A stretch of 64,000 bases of DNA from Aphrocallistes beatrix (lineage: Eukaryota; Porifera; Hexactinellida; Sceptrulophora; Aphrocallistidae), in contig OY725502.1 of the NCBI GenBank assembly GCA_963281255.1, positions 930,001 through 994,000 of the forward strand, given 5' to 3'. Positions 27,143 to 38,412 of this stretch are shown here, piece after piece. Numbering within the stretch: the stretch's first letter is position 1; each line of letters begins with the position of its first letter. The translations under genes and the position numbers were made by a program. The notes under the pieces were generated by a model, which was given only the letters and a program-made list of their open reading frames with translations, was not told the origin of the DNA and searched no databases.

Positions 27143-27201
27143 ACATTTCGCCTTTCCAACCTAACAAGCCTGCTGGTTGTCAGGTTGGAAAGGCGAAATG
27201 T
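27143..27201. repeat. perfect hairpin within element A
   Basis: Arms of 20 bp, ACATTTCGCCTTTCCAACCT and its exact reverse complement, separated by 19 bp. Absent from element B, whose deletion covers this part. Confidence 0.85.
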
Positions 27202-27375
27202 AATTTTGGCCATTAAGATTTTCTATTAGTCAACTTCAGCCGGACTGTTAGCTTATATGATGGATAAGAACAGTGTAGACCAGAACTAAACTGTTGAGTT
27301 CTTGAAATTCGTTAATGATGTTTAGGAAATGTTCAATGTGAATTGGGTAGGGAAGAATAGTCGTTTAACGACGAT

Positions 27376-27529
27376 CATAGGCGTAACTATTTTGATTTTT
27401 TCATGGTTAGCTGGGGTGGCGAGATTTGTAAACATATATCAAACTAATGTGGCATGTCACCCCAAGTCAACATAACATTTAGGTCTGTGGTGGCACGCTA
27501 CCCCTGCCACCCCTGGAGTTACACCTATG
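27376..27529. mobile_element. hAT MITE nested in element A
   Basis: 154-bp insert with ends CATAGGCGTAACT and, on the reverse strand, CATAGGTGTAACTCC. Flanked on both sides by the exact 8-bp duplication ACGACGAT. It therefore landed after element A. Confidence 0.85.
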
Positions 27530-27730
27530 ACGACGATGTATCTGCACCCTCAGCAGAAATTTAAAACATTTATTCTGGCTCTTCCCGTACTAATATTATT
27601 CATTTGGCATGTGCTACTATGGAACTAAAACATTGTATACACTTCTAATAAAGTTAAGACCTATATATAATGCACTAGTATTGAAACAAGAGAATAGTAA
27701 ACTGGCTAAATTCAAGAACTAATTTAATAT

Positions 27731-27895
27731 AGTCAAGTCAAGTCAAGTCAGTCAAGTCATGTCATGTCATGTCATGTCATGTCATGTCATGTCATGTCAT
27801 GTCAAGTCAAGTCATGTCAAGTCAAGTCATGTCATGTCATGTCATGTCATGTCATGTCATGTCATGTCAAGTCATGTCAAGTCAAGTCTGTCCCT
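27731..27895. repeat. GTCAT/GTCAA pentamer array
   Basis: Tandem pentamers, about 30 units, inside element A near its right end. Element B has a shorter version (31555-31700 region). Confidence 0.9.
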
Positions 27896-28547
27896 CAAGC
27901 TAAGTCAAGTCTGTCCCTCAAGTCTCAATATTGTGATTAACTATTCTTTTGATATTTTGTATGTATTAAGTATTAAATAATTCGACTATGTGCATTAAAA
28001 ACCAAATAATATATCTCATTTCAATTGTTCTGAAATAATAGTTAGTTTGTCAGGGGGGTGAATGCCTAAATTGATGGAAAATTGAAATATCTACAATATC
28101 AAAATTATTGGTTTTGAAGTATTTAACCAATCCATGGTACTATTTTTTTGGTGAGTGCCATTGCCTTAGTATATAGAATGCTATGTAATATCTTAAAACT
28201 CAAAATATATTGCCTCTTGCCATGACTAAATCTACACCAGTTAAGAACCCCTTCTTTCCCTGATTTAGAGTATTTAAAGTGTGAAATTTGAAATCTAAAT
28301 AGTAGACTATACAGAATTCTAATTTGAAATACAAATGTTTCGAAAGATATGAACATATAAAGTTATGACTCAAGTCACGACTCACGATCGACATTTTTAA
28401 TAATATCGATTTAATCAATCAATCTTCATATGAAGTCATAAGGGAAGTGATTGGGTTGAGAATTGAGAAGATCTTGGGTCATAATTTAGAACATGCCACG
28501 CAATCAATGTGATTTCATTCAGCCTCTCTACTCCCATCCACATGACT

Positions 28548-31095
28548 TCACGTAGAAGCCATTTCCTCGTGAGACTCTTGCATGGGAACAGGACTGTCCT
28601 CAGTGGTAGAGAGAAGAGTGATACCGAGAGAGGAGGAGGAGGAGGTGTATATATCTTTCAGGATACTCTTGCCGACCTCGCTCGTCTGCGGATTTTCGCA
28701 GCACTTTTTCGCGTGCAGCTCAGATTTCTCAAACAGCTTCCTGGACAGGAAGTGCGTGGCGAGGAACTGGTGTGCACAGAACTTATCAGAGGGTTGGAAC
28801 AGTCCGATCCTCTCCGCCTTCTCCACCAGCTGCAGGTAGAGGGTAGCAGCCTCCTCCGGCTCGTTTAGACTCTCGTGAAGTTTCGCCAGACGGACAAGAG
28901 CTGTTTGCTCGTTGTCTCCCAGAGCTATGGCACGTTGGAAACACCTCTTAGCCTTGTCCACTTCATCCAGAATCTCGTAGCACACGCCTAGAGCTACCAC
29001 CATGCGTGAGTCGTTAGGTCGCAGCTCCATGGCGTGTCTGTAGTAGTGGAGAGCGAACGAGTGCATCTGCAACAACTCATGCGTCTGCCCCAGCCCGTAC
29101 CAAGCTCTCCAGTCTGCTGGGTTGAGCTCTTTCGCTTGTCGGTACGCTTCGTTGGCCAGCTCTGGTTGTTTCAGTTCGATGTACTCGTGACCTGCGGAGA
29201 AAGAAATGAGGATTAAGCACCAATTGAACAGCACAACGATCGTACACCTCAATCCATCTTCAAACTCAACAGATGAAATTTAAAGATTGAAGGTGTAAAT
29301 AATCGACGTTCAAGATTGCATTGTATTATTATAATTGGGTCCCAACCTTGAGTATACTCAGATGGTGGAGATAGCGTATGACAGTTGAATTTTAGTATTT
29401 CATTTTTTAAGCCGTTTAAAATTATATTAGTAATACGGTCACAAATGTGCATCAACTATAAATTCAGGTTAAGCAACTGTACATTTAATCCCATCAATGT
29501 GCTTTACTACTACTAATTCCTAACTCACCGAGCAGTATCCAGGCTGCAGGGTAGTTACGTTTGATCTTGAGAGCTCGCTGGAAGTACATGATAGCCTTGT
29601 TGTGCTGGAAACTGATGCTGTAGTAGTTTGCTACAACAAAATTAGTCGTGGAGTTATGCACGTCAATCTCCTGCAGAGACTGCGCCAGCAATCCAAGCTC
29701 CGGCTTCATGTTGTTAACGAAGAGTACGTTAGAGAATGTATCCATGTTCTCGAGGGAGTACGGGTCTAGCTCTCTCTGATTCACGAAGCAGTTGTACGAG
29801 TCTGCAATCTCCCTAAGGTTGTAGTAGCAGACAGCCAGCTGACTCAGCACGAACGCGCTCTTTTGCAGGCCTTGTAGCAACAGCTGTTTGTAGAATGAGG
29901 CCGCTTCTTCGAATAACTGAAGTTCGAGATGTACCTGTGATAATGCACATAGAATAAATTACATTCGAATTATTTTTATTATGGACCTATTATTTTTTCT
30001 CCAGCTCTGAATTCATGATTCACAGTAGATAAATGACGTTTTTAGTAGTGAATTATAAAACAATCAACCGTCTCTTAGATAGAACGCAAATACCATGGAG
30101 AAATTTCTGGAGAAATTTCTGGAGAAATTCCTAGAGAAATTTCTAGAACGAAGGACGATTCTGCGGATACGCAGTGTCCGCAAGCCGCGCAGTGCAAGCA
30201 AGCGAAGTGCGTTTGTATTATTAATGATTGTTTGTTTTTGCTTACAAATTACAATAGATATATAAAGAAGACAATTTCGAAAAGTGTACTAGAAACTGCT
30301 GCAACGGTTTTTGTCATGGGTGATATATTCTGGATTTCAAAATAAAGAATTTATTGAACATTTTAAACTAGTAATATTATTTGACCGGGGAGATGGCAAC
30401 CTGTGCGATGAAGAAGGACTGCATCCAATGCTCAGGGAGAGTGATGGCACCTAATGCCTCCTTAGATGGCAGGGTCCTAGCTAGCAACAGCCAGGCAGTC
30501 CAGTTGAGAGGAGAGGCGGTGACAGCTCGTAAGAGAGTCTGGATAGCCTCCTCCTGTAGAGAGAGGTCTTTCAGGACGACTGCATACAGGTAGAGTCCGT
30601 AGCCGTCCAGCTTCTCAGTAGATTGCTCCAGCTGCGTCTTGAGCTGTCGCAATTCTGGATTGCAGTTCTCTGACTTGTCGACTAAGTTAACTCGATCCAC
30701 TGCATTCTCTGCTTTACGCTTCTCCCCATGCAGATATCTACACGCGGTTGAATACAGAGATCAGTGTATCGGTGCAGCGTACCCAGTTTGTGAATCTGAG
30801 CTATTTATACTCACTTGCAGTAGAACTTGAGGAAAATGGCAGCTGGATCCAGGCAAGGCTCCAACAGTTCAGAAGCCCGGAGGTACTCCCTCATAGCGAA
30901 TAGAGATCTAGCGTAGAGGAAGGGAGGGGAGATCTCGAGTGGTGGAGGGGGCGGGAGTTTGTCGAGGGTAATATCGATAGAATGAGCTTGTTCTGCACAC
31001 CACTTAGCGCTAGCTGTGAGGCAGTACTGGGATGACTCCAGGGATCCAGAGAGGAGCGAAACCTTCAGGGTTTGCAGATCTTCCTGCGAAGCCAT
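28548..31095 (-). CDS. CDC23: anaphase-promoting complex subunit 8
   Basis: Four exons, 31095-30815, 30737-30401, 29934-29529 and 29191-28548, in phase, 555 residues (human CDC23 has 597). TPR scaffold subunit of the APC/C ubiquitin ligase that forms a homodimer in the TPR lobe. Alignable stretches include DGYGLYLYAVVLKDLSLQEE, NMDTFSNVLFVNNMKPEL, KAIMYFQRALKIKRNYPAAW, WRAWYGLGQTHELLQMHSFA, HYYRHAMELRPNDSRMVVAL and ALVRLAKLHESLNEPEEAA. The N-terminus (WCAEQAHSIDI) also follows the human pattern. The C-terminal tail is short and Ser-rich. Intron 2 carries a GC-rich dispersed repeat. Confidence 0.96.
30055..30215 (-). repeat. GC-rich dispersed repeat, copy c (reverse)
   Basis: In CDC23 intron 2. 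The left end reads ACAATCAACCGT, the reverse of the GGTTGATTGT tail seen at 5672 and 62055; the right end has GCAGTGTCCGCAAGCCGCG. A short internal tandem of GGAGAAATTTCT units lies at about 30097-30145. Confidence 0.55.
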
Positions 31096-31324
31096 TATAA
31101 GCTTAGCGACTTAGTTGAGAGAAAAGAAAACGCTTGTGACAGAAGAGAAGAGAAATTCTGTTATGTGATCAGATAAACTCGTATTTGATCTCCGAACCTG
31201 CAATACTAGATTAGGACTTAAATCTCTTAATTACGATAATCCGGTATTGATTCTTCTGGTATTAAATCAATTTAGACAAACGAATCCTAGCATTTTAATC
31301 CACAAGCATGCACATACGTATAGT

Positions 31325-32270
31325 CATAGCATTCTATATACTAAGGCAATGGCACTCACCAAAAAATTAGTACCATGGATTGGTTAAATACTTCAAAACC
31401 AATAATTTTGATATTGTAGATATTTCAATTTTCCATCAATTTAGGCATTCACCCCCCTGACAAACTAACTATTATTTCAGAACAATTGAAATGAGATATA
31501 TTATTTGGTTTTTAATGCACATAGTCGAATTATTTAATACTTAATACATACAAAATATCAAAAGAATAGTTAATCACAATATTGAGACTTGAGGGACAGA
31601 CTTGACTTAGCTTGAGGGACAGACTTGAGTTAGCTTGAGAGAGACTTGACTTAGCTTGAGAGACAGACTTGACTTGACTTGACTTGACATGACATGACAC
31701 TTTTTCTTGATCTTTTAAATTCAGTCAATTGTTTCTACCCAACTTGAGTATGTATATATGCATGATTCTAGAATAATGAACTACATTACTTAAGAAATCA
31801 CTCACCCGTGATCTTGTTGTTCTGGTAGTATTCACACGTCTTGGAATGGCTCGATACCATTTTCACGACGAGCACCATCTTTAGGAAATTGAAAAACTTC
31901 ATGAAGTGTTCTACTCCTCTGTAATTGGAAGTCGAGTCAGGCACGAGACAAGACATCTCGTCCAAATAATGATTATGAAATTAGTGTTGTCAAGTGAGGT
32001 ATTATAAATGAGTAATAGAAATAATATGCAGCAAAACAATACATTATTGTAATCCACTAGTGTTGTATGTGAAGTAAATATAAATATTGTGGTTACATAA
32101 TATTTTCAAAATGAATATTTAAACAACCATGAACTCACAATATGAGATAATTATATACGTAGTTGATAATAACAGTTATTTAATTAACGGTTTTAGGATT
32201 GAAGTATTTAACCAATCCATGGTACCAATTTTTTGGTGAGTGCCATTGCCTTAGTATATAGAATGCTATG
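31325..32270. mobile_element. TIR transposon B, deleted copy of A in opposite orientation
   Basis: 946 bp, same CATAGCATTC termini as element A, flanked by the exact 7-bp duplication GTATAGT. The interior is the reverse of A, lacking the part of A around 27020-27740 (including the hairpin and the nested hAT MITE). It lies between CDC23 and METTL3. Confidence 0.87.
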
Positions 32271-32536
32271 GTATAGTCTAAAATTTTAATATTTCATTTT
32301 AATTAAAGAATACAGTGGAACCAATTAATCAACATAATTATGCTTCAAAAATGAGTGTTCCAGTGTATTAATTTCTTGCAACCGCTATCTTCTAGCAATG
32401 AATCAGTATACAAGCTTCTCTTTGTAATTACTACGCTCGCATGCACACCGAGATATTCAGAACCATAAACCAAGGAGAGCTATACTTTCTTATTCTTGCA
32501 GCAGTCTAGCTTCCAGTAATGGAGTACCAGTATGAG

Positions 32537-35500
32537 TCAAATGGGAAGAGTACGTGGTATCTTAGCACTAGCATTCCCATCCGGGTAATACTGATAAAAT
32601 TTGTGGTAGATAAGAGGGTCTAGAATTTTAATGCCGTTAAGTTGGTTGCCTAGAGTGATCCAGTTCCTCTGACAGTTGTGTACACGCCCAAACAGTTCGC
32701 ACTTGAGAGTACCAGGAGATAGCCTCTCTAAAATGCCGTATATCTCATCTGGCTTGTGACTGGTCTCCCTTACTTCTGCTACGATCACATCACAGTCCAA
32801 CCCTACAACGGATAAACTCTTCCTCATAAATCTCACAATAAACAAACGCTCAATGAAACCATGGATCACATACAAGTGTCATGATATTATAGATAAATAA
32901 CCTTTGTTAATCCTGGTCGGATTTCCCTTCAACCCCACCAGGCAGTGCTCCTTCCCGTGGTTTAGCCAGTGGCCTGTCCGGCCAGTCCGTATCAACCTCT
33001 GTAGCTGGTTGGTCTTCACCCAGATTAGCTCATCCACTCTCCTGTACCCCCACAGGGCGAGACACTCCCTCCCCAGCTCCATGGCGCGTCCTGTCACCCA
33101 CAGGAACATGTAGCCGTCTGACTGCAGGGAGGGGATGTCGAGGGCTTTCATCTCGTCGTCTGAGAGGGTTCCATACGGGAGTTCCATGTGGATGTCCCAG
33201 GGAGGATCTGCCATTACGATATCGAATTTACCTTGAAGGGATTAATATAATATGGAATTAATTTAAATTAAATTTTCTTGCTGCAATTAACTACCTAGAA
33301 CAGAGAAATTGAAGAAGCGGAGGTCGCATTCGATGTACTGGGGAGGGTAGAGCATCCTCTCGTAGCGGAGGGCAGAGTCTGCTACCACTAGCGACTTGGA
33401 GGAGTCTTCCTGTCCGTCTCTGTCTTGAGAGTCTGCGGCTCCCTTCCCCCCTCCTTCTGAGTCAGAGCTCTGGTTAGGGTCATCCACTGATTCGTCGATC
33501 ATGTAGTGCACGAACTTGCAGGTGTCCATGTGGAAGCAGGTGTTCAGGAAAGAGCAGTCGCCTGGAAGTAATAGGATCTGATAAATAACACTAAATATGT
33601 ATACAATTATTTATGGTCAAATCAAGTTCGCACATTCAAACTAAACTATTTGGGGGCGCAGCATTTGTTAGAATTTTGAAGTAGTCATTTGTTAGAATTT
33701 CTACTGTTTGCATTTGTTAGAATGAGTTATTTCATATGTTTGCATTTGTTAGAACGAATATATCAGTTTTTGTATCTAATAAAATGGTTCATCAAATGTT
33801 TGTTACTAATTGATATGAATGACTTTAATAGACTGAAAAACACAACAAAAACTTGAAATAGAATTAAATAATTAATTAATAAATATCTAGAACGTGCTCT
33901 CAATATCTGAGCGACATACAGGGCACGATTGGCCTAGGTCTTTTATCCTCTGGCTGCATCCGGGACAGCAACAAGCGTGCCTGCAAGGCATGAATATCCA
34001 AGTGGCTGTACGTTGCCCTAAACAAACAATAGATTTATTTTCTTCTGCAAGGAATTGGCAAGGATCATATTCTCCGTTACTTAATTTTTGTTTTAATGTA
34101 CACCTACGTTCAAAATCCATTAAATACTTCTTTTTTGAGGCCCTACTAATTTCTCTGCCTTGGTGCAAACGACCAATATCATTGTCCACATCCGGGAATT
34201 ATATTGTTTAGAACTCCAATAAAACTCCATATCCTTGGATGACATGTACGAATATTTGATTTTAGTTTTGAATATGGTAACTTTCAGCACCGTTGTTGGC
34301 TGTGATGTTTATGTCATTAATAGAAAGTTCTTCTGGTAAAATTTGATTTATCCACCTTCTCTTGAAGTATTTCCTCAGGTTTTCAAGTTTTATTCCCTCA
34401 GTTTTCTAATTCTGGCATTTGAATAAAATTAAACGTAGGAATGATTAACGGGGCTGGCAAAAACGGGATAGACATCAGTTGTTTGATGTATTTCTCAATT
34501 TCTCTCTTGTTGCGGTATCCTTCGACGAGTCCAAGCTTTTGGGTTTTTGCCCAAATACGCTGGGTGAAATGAAACCAACATCCATAAATTTTTACCTGTG
34601 GATAAGTTTCTCTAAACGCATTTCGAGAGGCGTCTTCCCAATCTGACATTGAGGCCAGAGGTCGAAAGTGAGGAATTTTCTGTGAGATGGTTTCCAGTAT
34701 AGCTTGGTATAGATGTTGGTTCTTTCCAGTCAATAAGCAATGTATAGCGGCAGAGTGTGTCTTCCCACTGAAATGAAGATGGTCCACAACTGATAAAATT
34801 GAATGGGCACCGTAAAGAATATCCCATCATATTGTATGTTAGAGTCACTTGTTGAAATTGTACTTACATTCAACCATATCAATTTCTTGTTTTTCCCCCA
34901 ACACTACAGCATGAATGAACAATTCAAACAAATGCAAACAGTAGAAATTCTAACAAATGACTACTTCAAAATTCTAACAAATGCAAACATATGAAATAAC
35001 TCATTCTAACAAATGCAAGCATATGAAATAACTCATTCTAACAAATGACTACTTCAAAATTCTAACAAATGCTGCGCCCCCAACTATTTAAGCTCAATCC
35101 ATGGTTTGTGATTCATACAAGGTTGATATTTTTCCGAGATAAATGGAGGACTGGACAGCATCTAAAATTGTCAAACGAATCCCAATTATAAGCGATTTGT
35201 GGGAACTATATTGATATATCAAGATACATTATTGATGCTTAAGACGATCAATAGATTTCACATACGCAAAAAATAACTGGATTTTGAGTCAAATCTTTAG
35301 ATAATCTTCTTGGGACGCTGCGAGGGTTGTTAAGTGTGAAAATTCAAGGCTATCGAAACGAAATAATTTTGTGATATGTCTTTTTAGTAGACAGGCAGCC
35401 CTCGTCGTTCTTAGAAACCTTAATTAAACGTTCATAGCTATTATAAATTTTAATTCCGACACAATGATCAATTCTGTCTGTTAGTTTCGAGAACAAAATG

Positions 35501-37853
35501 GTTGGCCCACACAAAGTAATATCCCTGCACAAACACCCCATCTCTCCGACTCAGTTCATTCCTCATCCTCCTGATCAGGGTAGAGAAGGTAGACCTCTGC
35601 GAAGGCACAAACTGGTCCGCTAGGGAGCAGACGATCTGCTCAGACATCCCCGCGACATCTCTCCTACTGACTCCTGTCCCCTGTAAGGAAAACAGCTGTG
35701 GGATATCCTCACGGAACATCAAACTGTACCCTGAATCTTTGAACGTTTTGAAAAATGTCAGATTCTCCTCATCAGTAGAAATATAGAGAAGCTTGGACTT
35801 AGGTATACTAAACTCGTTTCTAACTCGATCCAACCATAACTCCGGTCCGTATCTAAGGAACCTGTCATTCCTCCTGACATGCACTGCGTTGTAGCCGCCC
35901 CCGTACTCGGACCTCAAATGCGCTGCGACGGACTGGCCCACCCTCAGAATCTGAGGATGGTACCGAATGTAATCGGATATCCACCTCTGAGCGGTCGCTG
36001 TGTCTTCTAGAGAGAGGAACCTGAAATCTACCGCGAATAGAGTTCCTTCTTCGAAATAGATCAAATCTTCAGTCGCATTCCAGAACTCATCCAGGAGAAA
36101 CCTGACAAAGGGCAGCTTCTCTCCGCCCTCGAACCTCTCCTTCTCCCCTTCACACTTATTCATCCAGTCGGCTTTCTGGTTAAAACTCTGAGCTGCCACT
36201 ACACCCTTCTCCTCTGCACTCACAGGAGCTCTGTCCACCCATATCCCATAGCCCGGGCTGTGGCACACTCGTCTCCAGAGCAGGTCTCGCAGTGCCCCCA
36301 AGAACTCCACATGTCTGCCTGCATTAGCTCGAACCTGCACCAGCCGAGACAGCAGCTTGAAGTCTACGATGCTATCCATCGGGATGAGCATGTCGGCAGG
36401 AAGCTCATTGTACACCTTGTAGCCTGTGTAGGAGCCATTTGGCGCCTGTCCAGTGTACCTCCTCCCGGGGAGGTGAGGGGCCATGGGGGGTACGAGGAGG
36501 GTGCGGTTGAGGAGACGCGAGAAGATTACAGCGTGCTCAAAAGCGATCCTCTGATTATTCCAGCCGTTACCAGGGGGCTGGTAGCTGAGGTATCTGTAAG
36601 GACTGAGTCTGGTGGAACGAGTGGAGTTAGTGGTGAGAGTGGGTAGAGTCAGGTTAGAGGGAGAGTGCCCGTAGAGTATGTTGGCGTGGGGGGCAGTGCG
36701 GTGGTAGATTAAGATGAACAGGAGGGTGGACAGGGTGAGTAGGAAGAGACAGAGAGATTGCAAGTAGGGGAGGAGTCTGTGGAAACTGAGTGACATGCTA
36801 TACCCGCAGAATGTCGATAGTGGGGAATGAAGCGATGGGTTATTATACGTTGGAGTGAAATTAAGTGTTAAGGGATGTTTCAAAGTGACTAACTTAGCTT
36901 ACCTAGAGCTTCGTCTGTGTGCTGGTTGATGAGTTTCTTGAAATGCAGACGCTTGCAAGCGGCTTCTGCCCCCCTGACCTTCCTGCACTCCTCCTTGGTC
37001 CCTCGGGGACAGAACGTGCGCAACTTAGAGCCCCCCTGTGTCCTGAATTTCTCCTGAATGTACCGCTCCTTGACGGTGGGTTTCTCTAACAGATCTTTGA
37101 TCTCGTCTCCCACTCTCTTGTTCTCCCGCTCCCTGTAGGTGGTGGACTGGATCAGTTCTTCTATCAAACTGTTCAGATCCTCCTCTAATCACACAAGCTG
37201 AAGCATATCACGCTAACAATCAGTAGTAAGGAAATCTCACCAGTCAGTTCGTGTACATTTATAACTTTCCCCGGCACGGGACAATCTCCCTCCTCCAGGT
37301 AGGCTTTCACCTTGTACACATCCACGTAACTGATATCATACACAGGAATGTGCTCCCTCTTCACATCGGCCCCCTCCTCCACCCATGTCCCGGGACAGGT
37401 GACGTTCACGCCGATCAGTCCGCTATAGGCCAGCTTGTCCAGTATGTGCAGCAGTGTGAGGTGCGAGAGCTGTGCGTGGGAGCTGTGCTTGCGTACTACA
37501 CCGCACAGGTGCACACTGTCTATCCGCGGCTTGTCTGGGTTCCAACCACACAGCAGCTGCAACAGCTGTTCCTCAATGTCAGGTGACCACTGTGGTGTGT
37601 TAGATGTGAGGTGGTGCAGGGGTACCTGAGGCGTGGCAGGGTCTGGCTGTGAAAGAGGAACTGTCTGAGAGGGGGAAGGGAAGATGGGAGCAGTGTCGGC
37701 ATTAGGGGAGGGACTCAACAAGGATTCGCTCTTGAGCTTGTTGTTACGTTCGGTGAGGAAGGTAGCGATCTGTTCTCGCCTGCGCTTGCGAGCTTCTCTG
37801 ATAGCAAACTCTTCCTTCTCAAGGTCCAGTATGTCGAGATAGGTTCCTGACAT
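32537..37853 (-). CDS. METTL3: N6-adenosine methyltransferase catalytic subunit
   Basis: Five exons, 37853-37241, 37184-36903, 33561-33295, 33231-32902 and 32802-32537, all in phase, 585 residues (human 580). The catalytic DPPW lies at residues 396-399. Around it are [58 protein letters not shown] and [18 protein letters not shown], nearly the human sequence. Upstream are two CCCH zinc fingers (CPRGTKEEC...CKRLHF in exon 2; [18 protein letters not shown] in exon 3) and the N-terminal helical region. With METTL14 it deposits m6A on nuclear mRNA. The 3.3-kb intron between the two zinc fingers holds a complete MULE element and a separate same-strand gene. Confidence 0.97.
33652..35081 (-). mobile_element. 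MULE-type DNA transposon with a RING finger
   Basis: 1,430 bp, ends GGGGGCGCAGCATTTGTTAG on both strands, flanked by the exact 8-bp duplication AACTATTT. Sub-terminal copies of ATTTGTTAGAAT repeat at both ends. The minus strand encodes part of a MULE transposase: [12 protein letters not shown] (with the catalytic-type Asp), [11 protein letters not shown] and, in another frame, [13 protein letters not shown]. It then runs without a break into a zinc-binding RING-like end ([23 protein letters not shown]) at about 34189-33887. The transposase is short at its N-terminus and is spread over more than one frame, so the copy is probably inactive or non-autonomous. It lies in a METTL3 intron. Confidence 0.85.
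35468..36796 (-). CDS. O-fucosyltransferase-family protein nested in METTL3
   Basis: 442 residues from the ATG at 36796, single exon. Type II topology: short basic N-terminus, one transmembrane segment at about residues 10-32 ([15 protein letters not shown]), then a luminal domain with several N-glycosylation sequons. GDP-fucose protein O-fucosyltransferase signatures are visible: [16 protein letters not shown] near the start of the domain, [11 protein letters not shown], then [14 protein letters not shown] and a C-terminal [19 protein letters not shown]. It probably acts in the Golgi or ER; the acceptor is unknown and it is not obviously POFUT1 or POFUT2. It lies inside the long METTL3 intron on the same strand, with its start codon about 107 bp after the donor of METTL3 exon 2. 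Confidence 0.82.
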   Translation of the reverse strand: MSLSFHRLLPYLQSLCLFLLTLSTLLFILIYHRTAPHANILYGHSPSNLTLPTLTTNSTRSTRLSPYRYLSYQPPGNGWNNQRIAFEHAVIFSRLLNRTLLVPPMAPHLPGRRYTGQAPNGSYTGYKVYNELPADMLIPMDSIVDFKLLSRLVQVRANAGRHVEFLGALRDLLWRRVCHSPGYGIWVDRAPVSAEEKGVVAAQSFNQKADWMNKCEGEKERFEGGEKLPFVRFLLDEFWNATEDLIYFEEGTLFAVDFRFLSLEDTATAQRWISDYIRYHPQILRVGQSVAAHLRSEYGGGYNAVHVRRNDRFLRYGPELWLDRVRNEFSIPKSKLLYISTDEENLTFFKTFKDSGYSLMFREDIPQLFSLQGTGVSRRDVAGMSEQIVCSLADQFVPSQRSTFSTLIRRMRNELSRRDGVFVQGYYFVWANHFVLETNRQN

Positions 37854-38412
37854 CCCAGCCTATTATAGTCTTCGCTTAGATCTTGTTTTCAAAACTGGGT
37901 CCCGACTGTTTTTGGGGCCTGGAGGGGTGATACAAGTTCTTGTAAGTATAATTAGCAAAATAACATAGTACAGTACTACTACGTCTTCCTGATCCGACGA
38001 GTCAGGGAGAACACTGAACCTAGGATCAATTTTAGGATCACAAGTCTGCTTCTGCTGATCTAGGCAGGGCAACTAGTCCCGGGAACAAGATTGGAGGAAA
38101 TAGTTGGCGACACCTGACCAGCTCTATGAACTACGTAGTTGGTGTTGCAGATATGCAGTACAGTGGAATTTACTTGTTAGCAACTTCGCGTATTAGCAAC
38201 CATTTTATGAGCAAAACTCGAGTTGCTAATAAGCGAATTCCACTGTAGTAACATAATATCCCAACGCATAAGTTAAATTTTATAACTAAGTTCCCGCAAA
38301 AAACGTAAATGAAATAATAGATGGAATCCAATTATTAAATTTGAGCTGCTACAAACAGAATTTGAAATATACTTCAATAGTGAATAATACCAAACCAAAG
38401 TATAATTATCAT
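37854..38412. other. intergenic upstream of METTL3, with a small MITE
   Basis: METTL3 promoter region and the 3' end of the PC4-like gene. Contains the TA-flanked MITE at 38161-38245. Nothing else recognised. Confidence 0.6.
38161..38245. mobile_element. short Tc1/pogo-type MITE
   Basis: 85 bp that is almost all inverted repeat: CAGTGGAATTTACTTGTTAG at the left, and CAGTGGAATTCGCTTATTAG on the reverse strand at the right, flanked by TA on both sides. Confidence 0.82.

Larger units (their letters stand above)
26453..28185. mobile_element. TIR transposon A, 7-bp target duplication
   Basis: 1,733-bp element with terminal inverted repeats of about 68 bp starting CATAGCATTCTATATACTAA on both strands. 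It is flanked by the exact 7-bp duplication TAATATC. A second, internally deleted copy (B, 31325-32270) lies 3 kb away. Both share a short open segment about 26670-26912 that ends at a GTGAGT splice-donor-like site. A 7-bp duplication and ends beginning CA would fit the P superfamily, but no transposase is recognisable. Confidence 0.85.
26373..28547. other. intergenic, MYLIP to CDC23, mostly one transposon
   Basis: Contains the MYLIP upstream region, then TIR element A (26453-28185) with a perfect hairpin, a nested hAT MITE and a pentamer array, then about 360 bp of AT-rich DNA before the end of CDC23. No host gene seen. Confidence 0.75.
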
